A DNA stretch of 42,861 bases, from assembly GCA_029776995.1 (NCBI GenBank), contig JAKOTZ010000181.1:1-42861 (forward strand), read 5' to 3'. The position numbers and the translations under genes are program-made. A model generated the notes under the pieces. The model was not told the DNA's origin, searched no databases, and saw only the letters and a program-made list of their open reading frames with translations. Position 1 is the first letter of the stretch; each line of letters starts with the position of its first letter. This document shows, piece after piece, positions 8,740 to 17,124 of the stretch. Origin of the DNA: Candidatus Hydrogenedentota bacterium. Lineage in GTDB: Bacteria > Hydrogenedentota > Hydrogenedentia > Hydrogenedentales > CAITNO01.

Positions 8740-8843
8740 CTCCTCCTGTCGGGGAGGTACTGCCTGATGCCCTGTGCATGAAAGGCACTCAGAATCGTTA
8801 AATCTGAGGAGTAGCGTTCCGGCCAACATAAGGACGATTGGCC
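8740..8843 (+). promoter_or_regulatory. Structured 5' leader of the RlpA-like gene
   Basis: The space between cinA and the RlpA-like gene holds four hairpins in a row. CCTCC pairs with GGAGG (about 8741-8759). TGCCT (8761-8765) pairs with AGGCA (8783-8787). CTCAGA (8788-8793) pairs with TCTGAG (8803-8808). GGCCAA (8821-8826) pairs with TTGGCC (8838-8843). The last stem ends at the base before the ATG and presents the Shine-Dalgarno AAGGA in its loop. This suggests control of translation by RNA structure. No known riboswitch family could be assigned by eye. Confidence 0.45.
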
Positions 8844-9221
8844 ATGTTCGAAATCATGGCGCTTGTGCTGTTGACACAGCAGCCGCTACAGCCGGTGGCT
8901 GAAGGGTTGGCCTCCTATTACACCACCCGTGAAAACAGCAGCATCACCGCATCCGGTGAACCCATGGTAGACAGTGATTTCACCTGTGCCATGCGGAAAG
9001 GTACCTTTGGCGATTATTTCCTGGTCGTGGCGGACAACGGACGATCGGTGGTTTGCCGGCTCAATGACCGGGGACCTCACGTCAAAGGCAGAGTGATTGA
9101 CCTGTCCCGTGCCGCTATGCGGGCATTAAGCCCTCATCGCGACCTGGTGCGGGTCAGAGTCTACAGGCTTGGCGCATCTCCCCCTCCCAACTGGATAGCA
9201 GCCAAACAGCAAAAAGAGTAG
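8844..9221 (+). CDS. RlpA-like double-psi beta-barrel protein, key histidine replaced
   Basis: 125 residues, essentially one RlpA double-psi beta-barrel: GLASYYTT, ITASGEPM, then CRLNDRGPHVKGRVIDLSRA. RlpA is a septal-ring lytic transglycosylase that cuts naked peptidoglycan glycans. The aspartates in NDRGP (Asp75) and VIDLS (Asp86) are kept. The TAAH motif of active RlpA reads TCAM here, so Met50 stands where the conserved histidine should be and activity is doubtful. There is no SPOR domain. The N-terminus (MFEIMALVLLTQQPLQPVA) is weakly hydrophobic and lacks a basic n-region, so export is unclear. The ATG at 8844 is 7 bases after AAGGACG and is preferred to the TTG at 8838. Confidence 0.8.
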   Translation: MFEIMALVLLTQQPLQPVAEGLASYYTTRENSSITASGEPMVDSDFTCAMRKGTFGDYFLVVADNGRSVVCRLNDRGPHVKGRVIDLSRAAMRALSPHRDLVRVRVYRLGASPPPNWIAAKQQKE

Positions 9222-9233
9222 GGGATCAGCAAC

Positions 9234-9326
9234 CCAGTTTTTCCGAAAACTGGAAATCCACTGCTGAATGGTGGCACAATAATTTGTGCTCATATACTCA
9301 CCCTTGGTTACGGGGTGGTGTTTTTT
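9234..9326 (+). terminator. Possible terminator region before the acyl-CoA synthetase gene
   Basis: Three hairpins are visible in the gap. CCAGTTTT/AAAACTGG (9234-9253) has loop TCCG and no T-run. GCACA/TGTGC follows at about 9274-9289. A shorter one, CACCC (9299-9303) with GGGTG (9313-9317), is followed by GTGTTTTTTC. Only the last has terminator shape, and its stem is short. Confidence 0.4.
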
Positions 9327-9354
9327 CTCATAAAGTACCATTCCCGAAAAACAT

Positions 9355-11472
9355 ATGGAAGATCCAGTAATGTTGGAAGAACTGCTTTATCCCCAAACAC
9401 TGGCCGTAATCGGCGCATCTAAAACACCGGGAAAAGTGGGGTATGCCATTCTCGAAAATCTGCTGAAAGGTGGATATTCCGGGAAAATTATTCCGGTTAA
9501 TCCCACTACTGATGAACTCATGGGGCTTCGCTGTTATAAAGACCCCAGGGATGCCCATGAAACCATTGACCACGCTGTAATCGTGGTGCCCAACAAAGCC
9601 GTGAAAGCGGCTATAGAATCCAGCGTGGCCGCGGGAGCCCGGGCGGTTACCGTAATTACGGCAGGTTTCAAAGAAACCGGACCTGAAGGACTGGCGCTGG
9701 AAAAAGAAATAGCGGCTTATTGCAGAAACCGTAAAGTGCGTTTGCTGGGTCCAAACTGCCTGGGACTGATCAATACCGAAAACGGCATGAACGCGTCTTT
9801 TGCGGCGCAGATGCCAAAACCGGGCTCGATTGCCATTATGTCTCAGTCCGGCGCGCTCTGCACCGCCATTCTGGACTGGGCCGAAGGGCGCGGGGTAGGG
9901 CTTTCCAAGCTGATTTCCATCGGCAACAAAGCGGACATCTGTGAAACCGATCTGTTGCAATGCCTTGCTGAAGACGCGCAGACCAAAGTCATCGTAGCCT
10001 ATCTGGAAAGCATCCAGAGCGGCGCGGAGTTCATCCGTATCGCGGAATCCGTGTGTGCTCAGAAACCGGTGGTCATCCTGAAAGCCGGTGTAACCGCGGC
10101 GGGAGGCAAGGCGGCATCCTCCCACACGGGCAGCCTTGCGGGTGCCGACATCGCGTATGGCGCGGCCTTCAAGCGATCCGGAATAGTCAGGGCCGAAGAT
10201 TTCGAATCCCTGTTCGATTACGCTCTTGCTTTCGCTAATCAGCCTCTGCCAAAAGGCGATCGGATCGTGGTAATCACCAATGCCGGCGGTCCCGGGATCA
10301 TGGCCGCCGACGCGGTTGAACTTGAAGGCATGAAAATGGAATCGCTGACGCCATCCGTGGCGGAAGCGATCAAGACAAAACTGCCCCCGGCGGCCAGTGT
10401 GGCCAATCCGGTGGACGTATTGGGAGACGCGGAACCGGGACGTTACGCCATGGCATTGGAAGCGGTCCTCGGCGACGACCGCGCCGACGGCGTGGTAGTC
10501 ATTCTGACGCCTCAGGCCATGTCCGACCCCGACGCAACAGCCCGGGAAATCATCCGGTGGTGCGCCTCCGGCTCCCCAAAACCGGTGCTGGCCTGTTTTA
10601 TGGGGGGCTCTCAGGTATCTTCCGCGCGCGCCATCCTGCTGGAAGGCGGGATACCGGATTATCCGTCTCCGGAACGGGCCGTGCGGGCCCTGAAAGCCAT
10701 GGTTGAGTATGTGCGCTGGAAAAACCGGCCGTCCCGGGTGGTAACCCGTTTCCCGGTTAACCGGCACCGCGTCGAACGGATTCTCGCCCGACAGGTGCGC
10801 AGCGGCCGAAAAGAAATGGGAGAGGTAGAGGCCAAGGAAATTCTGAAAGCTTATGATTTTTACGTGCCACCAGGGGGACTGGCGCGCACCGCTGAAGAAG
10901 CAATTATGATCGCTGAGCGGGTTGGATATCCCGTAGTGATGAAGATCGTATCCCCCGACATCCTGCACAAATCCGATGTAGGCGGTGTCAAACTCAACCT
11001 GGGCAAACCCCAGGAGGTACAGGACGCGTTTGACCTGATGATGCTGCGGATTTCGCGGGCTTGTCCGGATGCGTATCTGCGGGGCGTGTTCATCGAAAAA
11101 ATGTGCAAACCGGGGAGGGAAGTCATCCTGGGCATGCACCGGGATCCGCAGTTCGGACCCATGCTGATGTTCGGTCTCGGCGGCATTTTCGTGGAAGTTA
11201 TGAAGGACGTCAGCTTTTATCTGGCGCCCATCACTAAAAATGAAGCTCTGCAGATGCTTCAGAATACCCGATCTTACGCGCTGTTACGCGGCGCGCGGGG
11301 ACAGGCAGCAGTAGACATGGATGCGATTGCGGGAGCCCTGCAGCGGATCAGCCAGCTGGTGACCGATTTCCCGCAGATTGAAGAAATGGACATTAACCCG
11401 TTCATCGTAGGCGAGGTAGGCACGCCGCCGGTCGTGGCCGACGCGCGCATGATTATTTCAGGAGTTGAATAA
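9355..11472 (+). CDS. ADP-forming acyl-CoA/acetyl-CoA synthetase, fused alpha-beta subunits
   Basis: 705 residues. The order is a CoA-binding Rossmann domain (LAVIGASKTPGKVGYAIL), two succinyl-CoA-ligase-like domains, then an ATP-grasp domain (from about residue 480: VGYPVVMKIVSPDILHKSDVGGV, ending MDINPFIVG). This is the fused ACD type, which interconverts acyl-CoA + ADP + Pi with acid + ATP + CoA. The phosphorylated histidine is His257 in KAASSHTGSLAG, assuming the start at 9355. A start at 9370 (MLEELLYPQTL) is also possible. The CoA-transferase/GNAT gene begins 3 bases after the stop, so the two are surely co-transcribed. The pair suits energy conservation from acyl-CoA, or acetate and propionate activation. 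Confidence 0.92.
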   Translation: MEDPVMLEELLYPQTLAVIGASKTPGKVGYAILENLLKGGYSGKIIPVNPTTDELMGLRCYKDPRDAHETIDHAVIVVPNKAVKAAIESSVAAGARAVTVITAGFKETGPEGLALEKEIAAYCRNRKVRLLGPNCLGLINTENGMNASFAAQMPKPGSIAIMSQSGALCTAILDWAEGRGVGLSKLISIGNKADICETDLLQCLAEDAQTKVIVAYLESIQSGAEFIRIAESVCAQKPVVILKAGVTAAGGKAASSHTGSLAGADIAYGAAFKRSGIVRAEDFESLFDYALAFANQPLPKGDRIVVITNAGGPGIMAADAVELEGMKMESLTPSVAEAIKTKLPPAASVANPVDVLGDAEPGRYAMALEAVLGDDRADGVVVILTPQAMSDPDATAREIIRWCASGSPKPVLACFMGGSQVSSARAILLEGGIPDYPSPERAVRALKAMVEYVRWKNRPSRVVTRFPVNRHRVERILARQVRSGRKEMGEVEAKEILKAYDFYVPPGGLARTAEEAIMIAERVGYPVVMKIVSPDILHKSDVGGVKLNLGKPQEVQDAFDLMMLRISRACPDAYLRGVFIEKMCKPGREVILGMHRDPQFGPMLMFGLGGIFVEVMKDVSFYLAPITKNEALQMLQNTRSYALLRGARGQAAVDMDAIAGALQRISQLVTDFPQIEEMDINPFIVGEVGTPPVVADARMIISGVE

Positions 11473-11475
11473 ATT

Positions 11476-13350
11476 ATGGTCCTGCAAGGAAAACTTTTTG
11501 ATCCGAACTGGATGGCGGAATATGGAGACGCTGTCGTTACGGCGGAACAGGCTGTCGCGGCCATCCAGCCGGGGATGCGCGTGTTCCTGGGAACCGGATG
11601 TGCCACCCCGGTTACGCTGGTACGCGCGCTGGTTGCCCGGGCGGGAGAGCTGGCCGATATTGAAATCACGCAGTTGCTCACCCGCGGTGACGCGCCGTAT
11701 GCCACCCGCGAACTGTCCAGCTGTTTCCCGGTGAACTGTTTTTTTATTTCGGCAAATGTCCGCTCAATCATCCAGCAGGGTTTGGGAGATTATACCCCGA
11801 TCAGCCTCTCTGATATTCCGAAACTGCTGCGTTCAGGGAAAATGCCCCTGGATGTAGCCATGATCCAGGTTTCTCCACCGGATGAAAACGGAATGTGCAG
11901 TTTCGGCGTTTCCGTAGACATTACCAAAACTGCCGCTGAAAATGCCCGTATGGTGATTGCCGAAATAAACCCCAACATGCCTCGGACCTACGGCAACAGC
12001 CAGATTCACGTGCACGATATCGATTTTCTGGTCCCGGTGGACGTGCCGGTTATAGAAAATCCTCCCGCGGAGGAACGCCCCGGAACAGAGGAAATTGGCG
12101 AATTCCTGGCCGGCCTTATTGAAGATGGATCTACGATTCAGCTGGGGATCGGGCGGGTACCCCAGGCCTGCGCGCGCTTTCTGCGCGACAAGAGAGACCT
12201 TGGCGTACACTCTGAAATGCTGACGGATGTCATTATTGACCTGATTGAGTGCGGCGCCGTTACAGGTGCCAAAAAAACGCTCGACCGGGGTAAAGTGGTC
12301 GCCAGTTTCCTGATGGGGACAAAACGCCTGTACGACTACGTGCATGGCAACCCTGTTTTTGCCATGAATCCCACCGAATACGTCAACGACATCAGCGTTA
12401 TTGCCCGCCAGCACAAAATGGTGGCCATCAACGTCGGCCTTGAAGTGGACCTGACGGGGCAGGTATGCGCCGATTCCATTGGCCACCAGTTTTATTCAGG
12501 CATCGGCGGACAGCTTGATTTTATGCGGGGAGCAGCCCTGTCGCCGGGAGGAAAACCCATTATCGCGCTGCACTCCACCAGTCGGGATGGAAAATCCCGT
12601 ATTGTGTCCACGCTGACGCCGGGTGCGGGTGTGGTGACTACCCGAGGCGATGTCCACTATGTCGTAACTGAATACGGTGTGGCGTATCTGCATGGAAAGA
12701 GCATTCAGGAACGGGCTCTGGCGCTGATCAGTATCGCGCACCCGGACTTCCGGGAACAGCTGCTCAAAGATGCCATCGCCATGAAATACGTACGGGCGGA
12801 ACTGGCAGGATACAGCGGAAAAATTTCCGTGGGTCCCAAAGATTTCCGCACCACCATGCTGCTGAGTGACGGAACCATGCTCACCGTTCGCCCGATTCAT
12901 CCCACCGATGAACCTAAGCTCCGGGAGCTGTTCTACGCGCTTTCTCAGGAATCAATCTATAAACGGTTTATGAGCCGCATGAAATGGGTGCCCCGGAAAC
13001 AGGTTCAGGAATTCGTGTATATCGACCACCGGAATGAGGTTTCCATTGTGGCCACGGTACCTGAGGCGGACGGCGACCTGATCGTGGCGCTGGGCGGCTA
13101 CTATCTGGACCCCAAGACCAACCGCGCTGAAGTGGCTTTCACGGTTCAGGACCAGTGGCAGAATCGGCGGATTGGGACTTTCCTCTTCAAACAGTTGGTG
13201 ACGATCGCCAGACGGAACGGAATCTCAGGGTTTACCGCGGAAGTTCTGGAAGAAAATAAGGCCATGCAGGCCGTTTTCAACAATTCCGGACTGAATGTGC
13301 GAAGCGAGCTGATCGAGGGAGTATATCACTACGTTATCGATTTTGAATGA
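11476..13350 (+). CDS. Acetyl-CoA hydrolase/CoA-transferase fused to a GNAT acetyltransferase domain
   Basis: 624 residues. Residues 1 to about 440 are a family I CoA-transferase / acetyl-CoA hydrolase (GTGCATPVTLVRALVA near the start, LGIGRVPQACARFL in the middle). The catalytic glutamate that forms the glutamyl-CoA intermediate is Glu399 in VVTEYGVAYLHGKS. From about 465 to the end is a GNAT domain: LTVRPIHPTDEPKLRELF, the acetyl-CoA loop VQDQWQNRRIGTFLF, and AEVLEENKAMQAVF. This GNAT resembles the one in the Pat protein acetyltransferases, which are fused to an ACD-like domain. Here the ACD is the separate upstream gene. The protein may move CoA between acyl-CoA and carboxylates and regulate itself or the synthetase by lysine acetylation (inference). 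Confidence 0.9.
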   Translation: MVLQGKLFDPNWMAEYGDAVVTAEQAVAAIQPGMRVFLGTGCATPVTLVRALVARAGELADIEITQLLTRGDAPYATRELSSCFPVNCFFISANVRSIIQQGLGDYTPISLSDIPKLLRSGKMPLDVAMIQVSPPDENGMCSFGVSVDITKTAAENARMVIAEINPNMPRTYGNSQIHVHDIDFLVPVDVPVIENPPAEERPGTEEIGEFLAGLIEDGSTIQLGIGRVPQACARFLRDKRDLGVHSEMLTDVIIDLIECGAVTGAKKTLDRGKVVASFLMGTKRLYDYVHGNPVFAMNPTEYVNDISVIARQHKMVAINVGLEVDLTGQVCADSIGHQFYSGIGGQLDFMRGAALSPGGKPIIALHSTSRDGKSRIVSTLTPGAGVVTTRGDVHYVVTEYGVAYLHGKSIQERALALISIAHPDFREQLLKDAIAMKYVRAELAGYSGKISVGPKDFRTTMLLSDGTMLTVRPIHPTDEPKLRELFYALSQESIYKRFMSRMKWVPRKQVQEFVYIDHRNEVSIVATVPEADGDLIVALGGYYLDPKTNRAEVAFTVQDQWQNRRIGTFLFKQLVTIARRNGISGFTAEVLEENKAMQAVFNNSGLNVRSELIEGVYHYVIDFE

Positions 13351-13385
13351 TCTCCGCATTTCCATCAGTTATCCTGAAATAAGAA

Positions 13386-13425
13386 CACTGGGCGTTTCCA
13401 TGCGGAAACGCCCAGTGCTGTTTTT
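13386..13425. terminator. Bidirectional terminator between convergent genes
   Basis: Perfect 14-bp arms (CACTGGGCGTTTCC at 13386-13399, GGAAACGCCCAGTG at 13404-13417) enclose the loop ATGC. On the + strand the stem is followed by CTGTTTTT. On the - strand it is followed by TTCTTATTT. It lies between the ends of the CoA-transferase/GNAT gene and the thiolase gene and can serve both. Confidence 0.93.
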
Positions 13426-13439
13426 AGATCTCCGGGGGA

Positions 13440-14603
13440 TTATTCGCAGAGCTCGAAAACCCCGGCCGCGCCCATGCCGCCGCCGATGCACATGGTTTCC
13501 AGGCCCCACTTGACGCCCCGCCGCCGCATTTCGTAAATGAGGGTGGCTGCCAGTTTCGTCCCGGTGCATCCCAGCGGATGCCCAAGCGCGATCGCGCCGC
13601 CATTCACATTAACGATTTCTTCATCCAGTCCCAGTTCCCGGACCACGTAGATGGTCTGCGAGGCAAATGCCTCATTGCATTCCACCAGACCGATGTCCTT
13701 CACGGAAATTCCGGCCTGCCTGCAGGCTTCATGAATGGCGGGAATCTGAGCCGGACCAAGATATCCGGGATCACCCGCACCCACCGCGTATCCACGCAGG
13801 CGGGCCAGGGGCTTCAGACCCAACTCTTTTACCACAGACGCGCTGGCGATAACCGCGGCGGCCGCGCCGCAACTGGTCTGACTGGAATTTCCGGCGGTAG
13901 CCACGCCAAGCGCCGGCGAGGCGGCAAAAGCAGGCTTCAGTTTAGCCAGCGCTTCAAGGGTTGTCTCCGGCCGCGGACCTTCATCCGTGTCAAACAGGAA
14001 TTTGGATCCGTCCGGCTTCTCCACTTCAAGCGGAACGATTTCGTCTTTAAAGCGTCCTTCCTTGATTGCGGCGATAGCCCGCATGTGGCTCCGGTAGGCC
14101 CAGCGGTCACACTCCTCGCGGGTAATTTTGAAATCCCGGGCCACGTTATCGGCGCACTGCCCCATGCTGGTATAGGCCCGCGGATTCTCACGCGTCAGTT
14201 TGGGGTTGGGAAGGGGCTTGTTCCCGCCCATGGGGATCAGGCTCATGGATTCCGTGCCGCCGGCAATCGCGACATCGAGCAGTCCCGCGTCGATTTTCGC
14301 GCCGACCGTCGCCATGGTTTCCAATCCCGAGCTGCAGTAACGGTTGATTGTTTCACCCGGAATGGTATCGGGGAGGCCGGAAGCCAGCAGGGCAATCCTG
14401 CCGACGTTCATGCCCGATTCCGCTTCGGGAAACGCGCAGCCGATCACGCAATCCTGAAAGCGCTCGAAGGGAACGCCGGACCTTTCCGCCGCCGCACGAA
14501 TAGCAACAGCCGCCATGTCGTCCGGCCGAAGATGCGAAATAACCCCGTTCTTGGAACGTCCCACCGGGGTACGAACAATGGAAACAACATAAGCGTTTTC
14601 CAT
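13440..14603 (-). CDS. fadA: Acetyl-CoA C-acyltransferase (3-ketoacyl-CoA thiolase)
   Basis: 387 residues, the standard thiolase length. The nucleophilic cysteine is Cys90 in INRYCSSGLE. His342 lies in GGAIALGHPLGCTG. The second catalytic cysteine is Cys372 in MCIGGGMGAAGVF. Together these define a degradative or biosynthetic thiolase that cleaves 3-ketoacyl-CoA with CoA, or condenses two acetyl-CoA. It is the downstream gene of a two-gene operon with the FadN-type multifunctional enzyme (20-base gap), so the beta-oxidation role is strongly supported. The ATG has GGAGAT about 7 bases upstream. Confidence 0.95.
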   Translation of the reverse strand: MENAYVVSIVRTPVGRSKNGVISHLRPDDMAAVAIRAAAERSGVPFERFQDCVIGCAFPEAESGMNVGRIALLASGLPDTIPGETINRYCSSGLETMATVGAKIDAGLLDVAIAGGTESMSLIPMGGNKPLPNPKLTRENPRAYTSMGQCADNVARDFKITREECDRWAYRSHMRAIAAIKEGRFKDEIVPLEVEKPDGSKFLFDTDEGPRPETTLEALAKLKPAFAASPALGVATAGNSSQTSCGAAAAVIASASVVKELGLKPLARLRGYAVGAGDPGYLGPAQIPAIHEACRQAGISVKDIGLVECNEAFASQTIYVVRELGLDEEIVNVNGGAIALGHPLGCTGTKLAATLIYEMRRRGVKWGLETMCIGGGMGAAGVFELCE

Positions 14604-14623
14604 GACTGAATCTCCTTATTTCA

Positions 14624-17023
14624 TCAGTTGCGCAACGGCTTGCCGGTGGCGAGCATGTGCTGGATGCGCTGTTGTGTCTTCTCAGTTCCACAGAGGCTTA
14701 CAAAGGCCTCGCATTCCAGGTCCAGAACTTCCTGTTCCGTCATGGGCGTCCCGGCCCGGCGGTTTCCGCCCGTCAGCACGTTCGCCAGGTGTTCGGCGAT
14801 AAGCATATCGTGTTCCGAGGCAAATCCCGCCTGGTTCATCGCCCAGACTGCTGAACGGAACGCGGCTTTGATGCTCTCGCCCAAAGCGTACAGCTTCGGC
14901 GGACGCGGCGGCGTGTATCCAGCGATCACCAGGCTACGGCACACGTCTTTCGCGCGCTGAAGCTGATGGTCGAAGTTGGGTACCACGATATCCGTCGGGC
15001 GGAAATACCCGAGTTCAATGACTTCCAGACCGCTCGTGCCCACCTTGGCCGTAGCAATGTTCTCAAACGCGCGTCTGACAAAGGGCATCGGATCCGCCTG
15101 CACGTTGGCCGGGATGCACTCCAGCGCCCGGACCAGCAACTCCTTGGTTCCACCGCCTGCCGGAATCACGCCAACGCCAACTTCAACCAGACCCGCGTAG
15201 GTTTCGCCTGCCAGCACTACCCGGTCCGTGTGCATGTTAATTTCCACCCCGCCACCGAAGGTGTAGTGGTGCGGAGCGCCAACCACGGGCCGACGGCAGT
15301 ATTTCATGCGCATGCCGACCCCCTGCAGCTGGCGAACCATATTTTCGATGAAGTCCCACTGCTGCTGCATGGCAGCGCCCAGGACCAGCATCAGGTTCGC
15401 GCCGGCGCTGAAGTGGGGGCCCTGGTTGCCAACGACCATGCCTTCGAATTTCCCTTCTTCGAGCAGGTCGACACCATCATTCAGAATCTGAATGATATCC
15501 GGACCGATGGCGTTCATCTTGCAGTGGAATTCAGCGCAGACGATTCCATCACCCAGATCCACCAGGCTGGCCTCATCCAGTTTCTTGACGATATTTTCCG
15601 CCTTGGTCTTGACGTTGACCAGTTTCAACTCCCGCGGATTCACGGGCACGGGCTTGTAGGATTTGCTGGCCAGATCAAAGAAATACCGGACACCGTTTTC
15701 TTCCTTGTAGAAGGTTTTATTGCCGGATTCCTTGAGCGCTTTGGCTACCGGGGGCAGATCAACGCCCAGCGCTTCCATGCGCGAAACCACTTCATCGAAC
15801 CCGAGGACGTCGCAGGTTTCAAATATGCCGATTTCCCAGTTGAACCCCCACTTGCACGCGTTGTCCAGCTGGCAGATGTCATCGGCGATTTCGGGAATCC
15901 GGTTGCCCGCGTACTGCAGCATATTTGCGAAGAACTTGAAGAGGTATTTCGACCCCTTGTCTTCACTGAAATGCATGATCCGCAGCTTATCCGCCAGGCT
16001 TTCCGCGTTTCGGACCGCGCCGGTGCATTCAAAGCGCGGCTTAACCAGGGGACAGTAATCACCCGCAACAGGATCATACCCCAGTACGATCTTTTTGCCT
16101 TTTTCGTCTTTCTGGTCTGTCTTTTTATAGAATCCGGATCCGGATTTGTCGCCCAGCAGCCCTTTGGCCACCATGGCGTCAAACCAGTCCGGCCCCTTCA
16201 TCAGATCGCGGCGCTCATCGTTCGGACATCCGTTGTATACGTTCCCCAGCACTTTCTGGAGGGTATCCAGTCCCACCAGATCTGCCGTGCGGAACGTCGC
16301 CGAACTGGCATGCCCGATATTGGTTCCCGTCAGGGCGTCGATTTCTTCCACTGACAGATCTTCTTCCACCATGGTGTGCATGATGTAGGCCATGGCGAAG
16401 GTGATAATGCGGTTCGCGACAAAATTGGGCGTATCCTTCGCGAACACGATTCCTTTGCCCAGCACGTTTTCCCCGAACTCCGCCATGAATTTCACCACTT
16501 CCGGATCCGTCTCGGGAAGCGGGATCAGCTCCAACAGTTTGAGGTATCTGGGGGGATTGAAAAAGTGCGTGCCCAGGAAATTGCGCCGCATTTCTTCCGG
16601 CATTCCTTCCGCGATCTTGCCTACGGGAATACCGCTGGTGTTGGTGCTGACGATCGTTCCCGGACGATAGTGTTTGGCCACCTGGGCAAACACATCTTTT
16701 TTGACATCGAGCTTCTCCAGCACGACCTCAATGATCCAGTCGCACTCGGCGACCCGGTGCATGTGGTCCTCGAAGTTGCCGATTTCGATCATGTCGATGA
16801 GTGAGTTGGAATACAGGGCGGCAGGTTTGGACTTTAACAGCCCGGCCTTGCCCTTTTCCGCGAAGCCGTTCCGCTTCTTCGGATCCTTGCGTTCCTCTTC
16901 ACTCAAGTTGGGCGGCACGATGTCGAGCATGATGCTGGGTATGCCGCAGTTGGCGAGGTGAGCGGCAATTGTCGCTCCCATAACGCCTGATCCCAGCACG
17001 GCTACTTTTTTGATGTCCCTCAT
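14624..17023 (-). CDS. fadN: 3-hydroxyacyl-CoA dehydrogenase / enoyl-CoA hydratase, FadN type
   Basis: 799 residues from the chosen start. The N-terminal 3-hydroxyacyl-CoA dehydrogenase begins with the NAD fold VAVLGSGVMGATIAAHL (Gly11, Gly13, Gly16) and contains NTSGIPVGKIAEGMP and GTHFFNPPRYLKLLELIP. The C-terminal third is an enoyl-CoA hydratase domain (FSAGANLMLVLG, FGGGVEINMHTDRVV, VIPAGGGTKELL). This dehydrogenase-then-hydratase order is that of Bacillus FadN, the reverse of E. coli FadB. It carries out hydration and NAD-dependent oxidation in beta-oxidation; the thiolase finishes the cycle. The start at 17023 (MRDIKKVAVLG) follows AAGGGAG and fits the family. An in-frame start at 17074 would add 17 unneeded residues. 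Confidence 0.94.
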   Translation of the reverse strand: MRDIKKVAVLGSGVMGATIAAHLANCGIPSIMLDIVPPNLSEEERKDPKKRNGFAEKGKAGLLKSKPAALYSNSLIDMIEIGNFEDHMHRVAECDWIIEVVLEKLDVKKDVFAQVAKHYRPGTIVSTNTSGIPVGKIAEGMPEEMRRNFLGTHFFNPPRYLKLLELIPLPETDPEVVKFMAEFGENVLGKGIVFAKDTPNFVANRIITFAMAYIMHTMVEEDLSVEEIDALTGTNIGHASSATFRTADLVGLDTLQKVLGNVYNGCPNDERRDLMKGPDWFDAMVAKGLLGDKSGSGFYKKTDQKDEKGKKIVLGYDPVAGDYCPLVKPRFECTGAVRNAESLADKLRIMHFSEDKGSKYLFKFFANMLQYAGNRIPEIADDICQLDNACKWGFNWEIGIFETCDVLGFDEVVSRMEALGVDLPPVAKALKESGNKTFYKEENGVRYFFDLASKSYKPVPVNPRELKLVNVKTKAENIVKKLDEASLVDLGDGIVCAEFHCKMNAIGPDIIQILNDGVDLLEEGKFEGMVVGNQGPHFSAGANLMLVLGAAMQQQWDFIENMVRQLQGVGMRMKYCRRPVVGAPHHYTFGGGVEINMHTDRVVLAGETYAGLVEVGVGVIPAGGGTKELLVRALECIPANVQADPMPFVRRAFENIATAKVGTSGLEVIELGYFRPTDIVVPNFDHQLQRAKDVCRSLVIAGYTPPRPPKLYALGESIKAAFRSAVWAMNQAGFASEHDMLIAEHLANVLTGGNRRAGTPMTEQEVLDLECEAFVSLCGTEKTQQRIQHMLATGKPLRN

Positions 17024-17087
17024 CGGTTTTATCTCCCTTGAGGTTTTACCCCGTTGCGGCTCATCCATCCACACGGACGAACCTACC

Positions 17088-17099
17088 TAACGTTCGTTA
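17088..17099. promoter_or_regulatory. Palindromic operator candidate upstream of fadN
   Basis: TAACGTTCGTTA, with 5-bp arms TAACG/CGTTA around TT, lies 65 bases upstream of the fadN start. Palindromes of the AACG-NN-CGTT kind are typical binding sites of TetR-family repressors that respond to acyl-CoA. It overlaps the -10 of the candidate fadN promoter, so a bound repressor would block RNA polymerase. Confidence 0.5.
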
Positions 17100-17124
17100 T
17101 ACGCCACCGAAAACATTACACCAA
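17096..17124 (-). promoter_or_regulatory. Candidate promoter of the fadN-fadA operon
   Basis: Read on the - strand: TTGGTG (17124-17119), a 17-base spacer, then TATAAC (17101-17096). The spacing is ideal, the -10 matches the consensus at five of six positions, and the palindrome at 17088-17099 overlaps it. Confidence 0.5.

Noticed and set aside
8646-8843. Assignment of the leader as a ydaO c-di-AMP riboswitch or a tRNA
   Set aside because: Some short similarities (GGGAACC, GTAGCG), but the core order and pairings of the riboswitch could not be reproduced, and no cloverleaf was found.
13578-14609. 343-codon + strand frame opposite the thiolase
   Set aside because: Mirror of a certain thiolase gene; no domain and no ribosome site.
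14966-16354. 462-codon + strand frame opposite the FadN-type gene
   Set aside because: Antisense to an unambiguous multifunctional enzyme; sequence has no family features.
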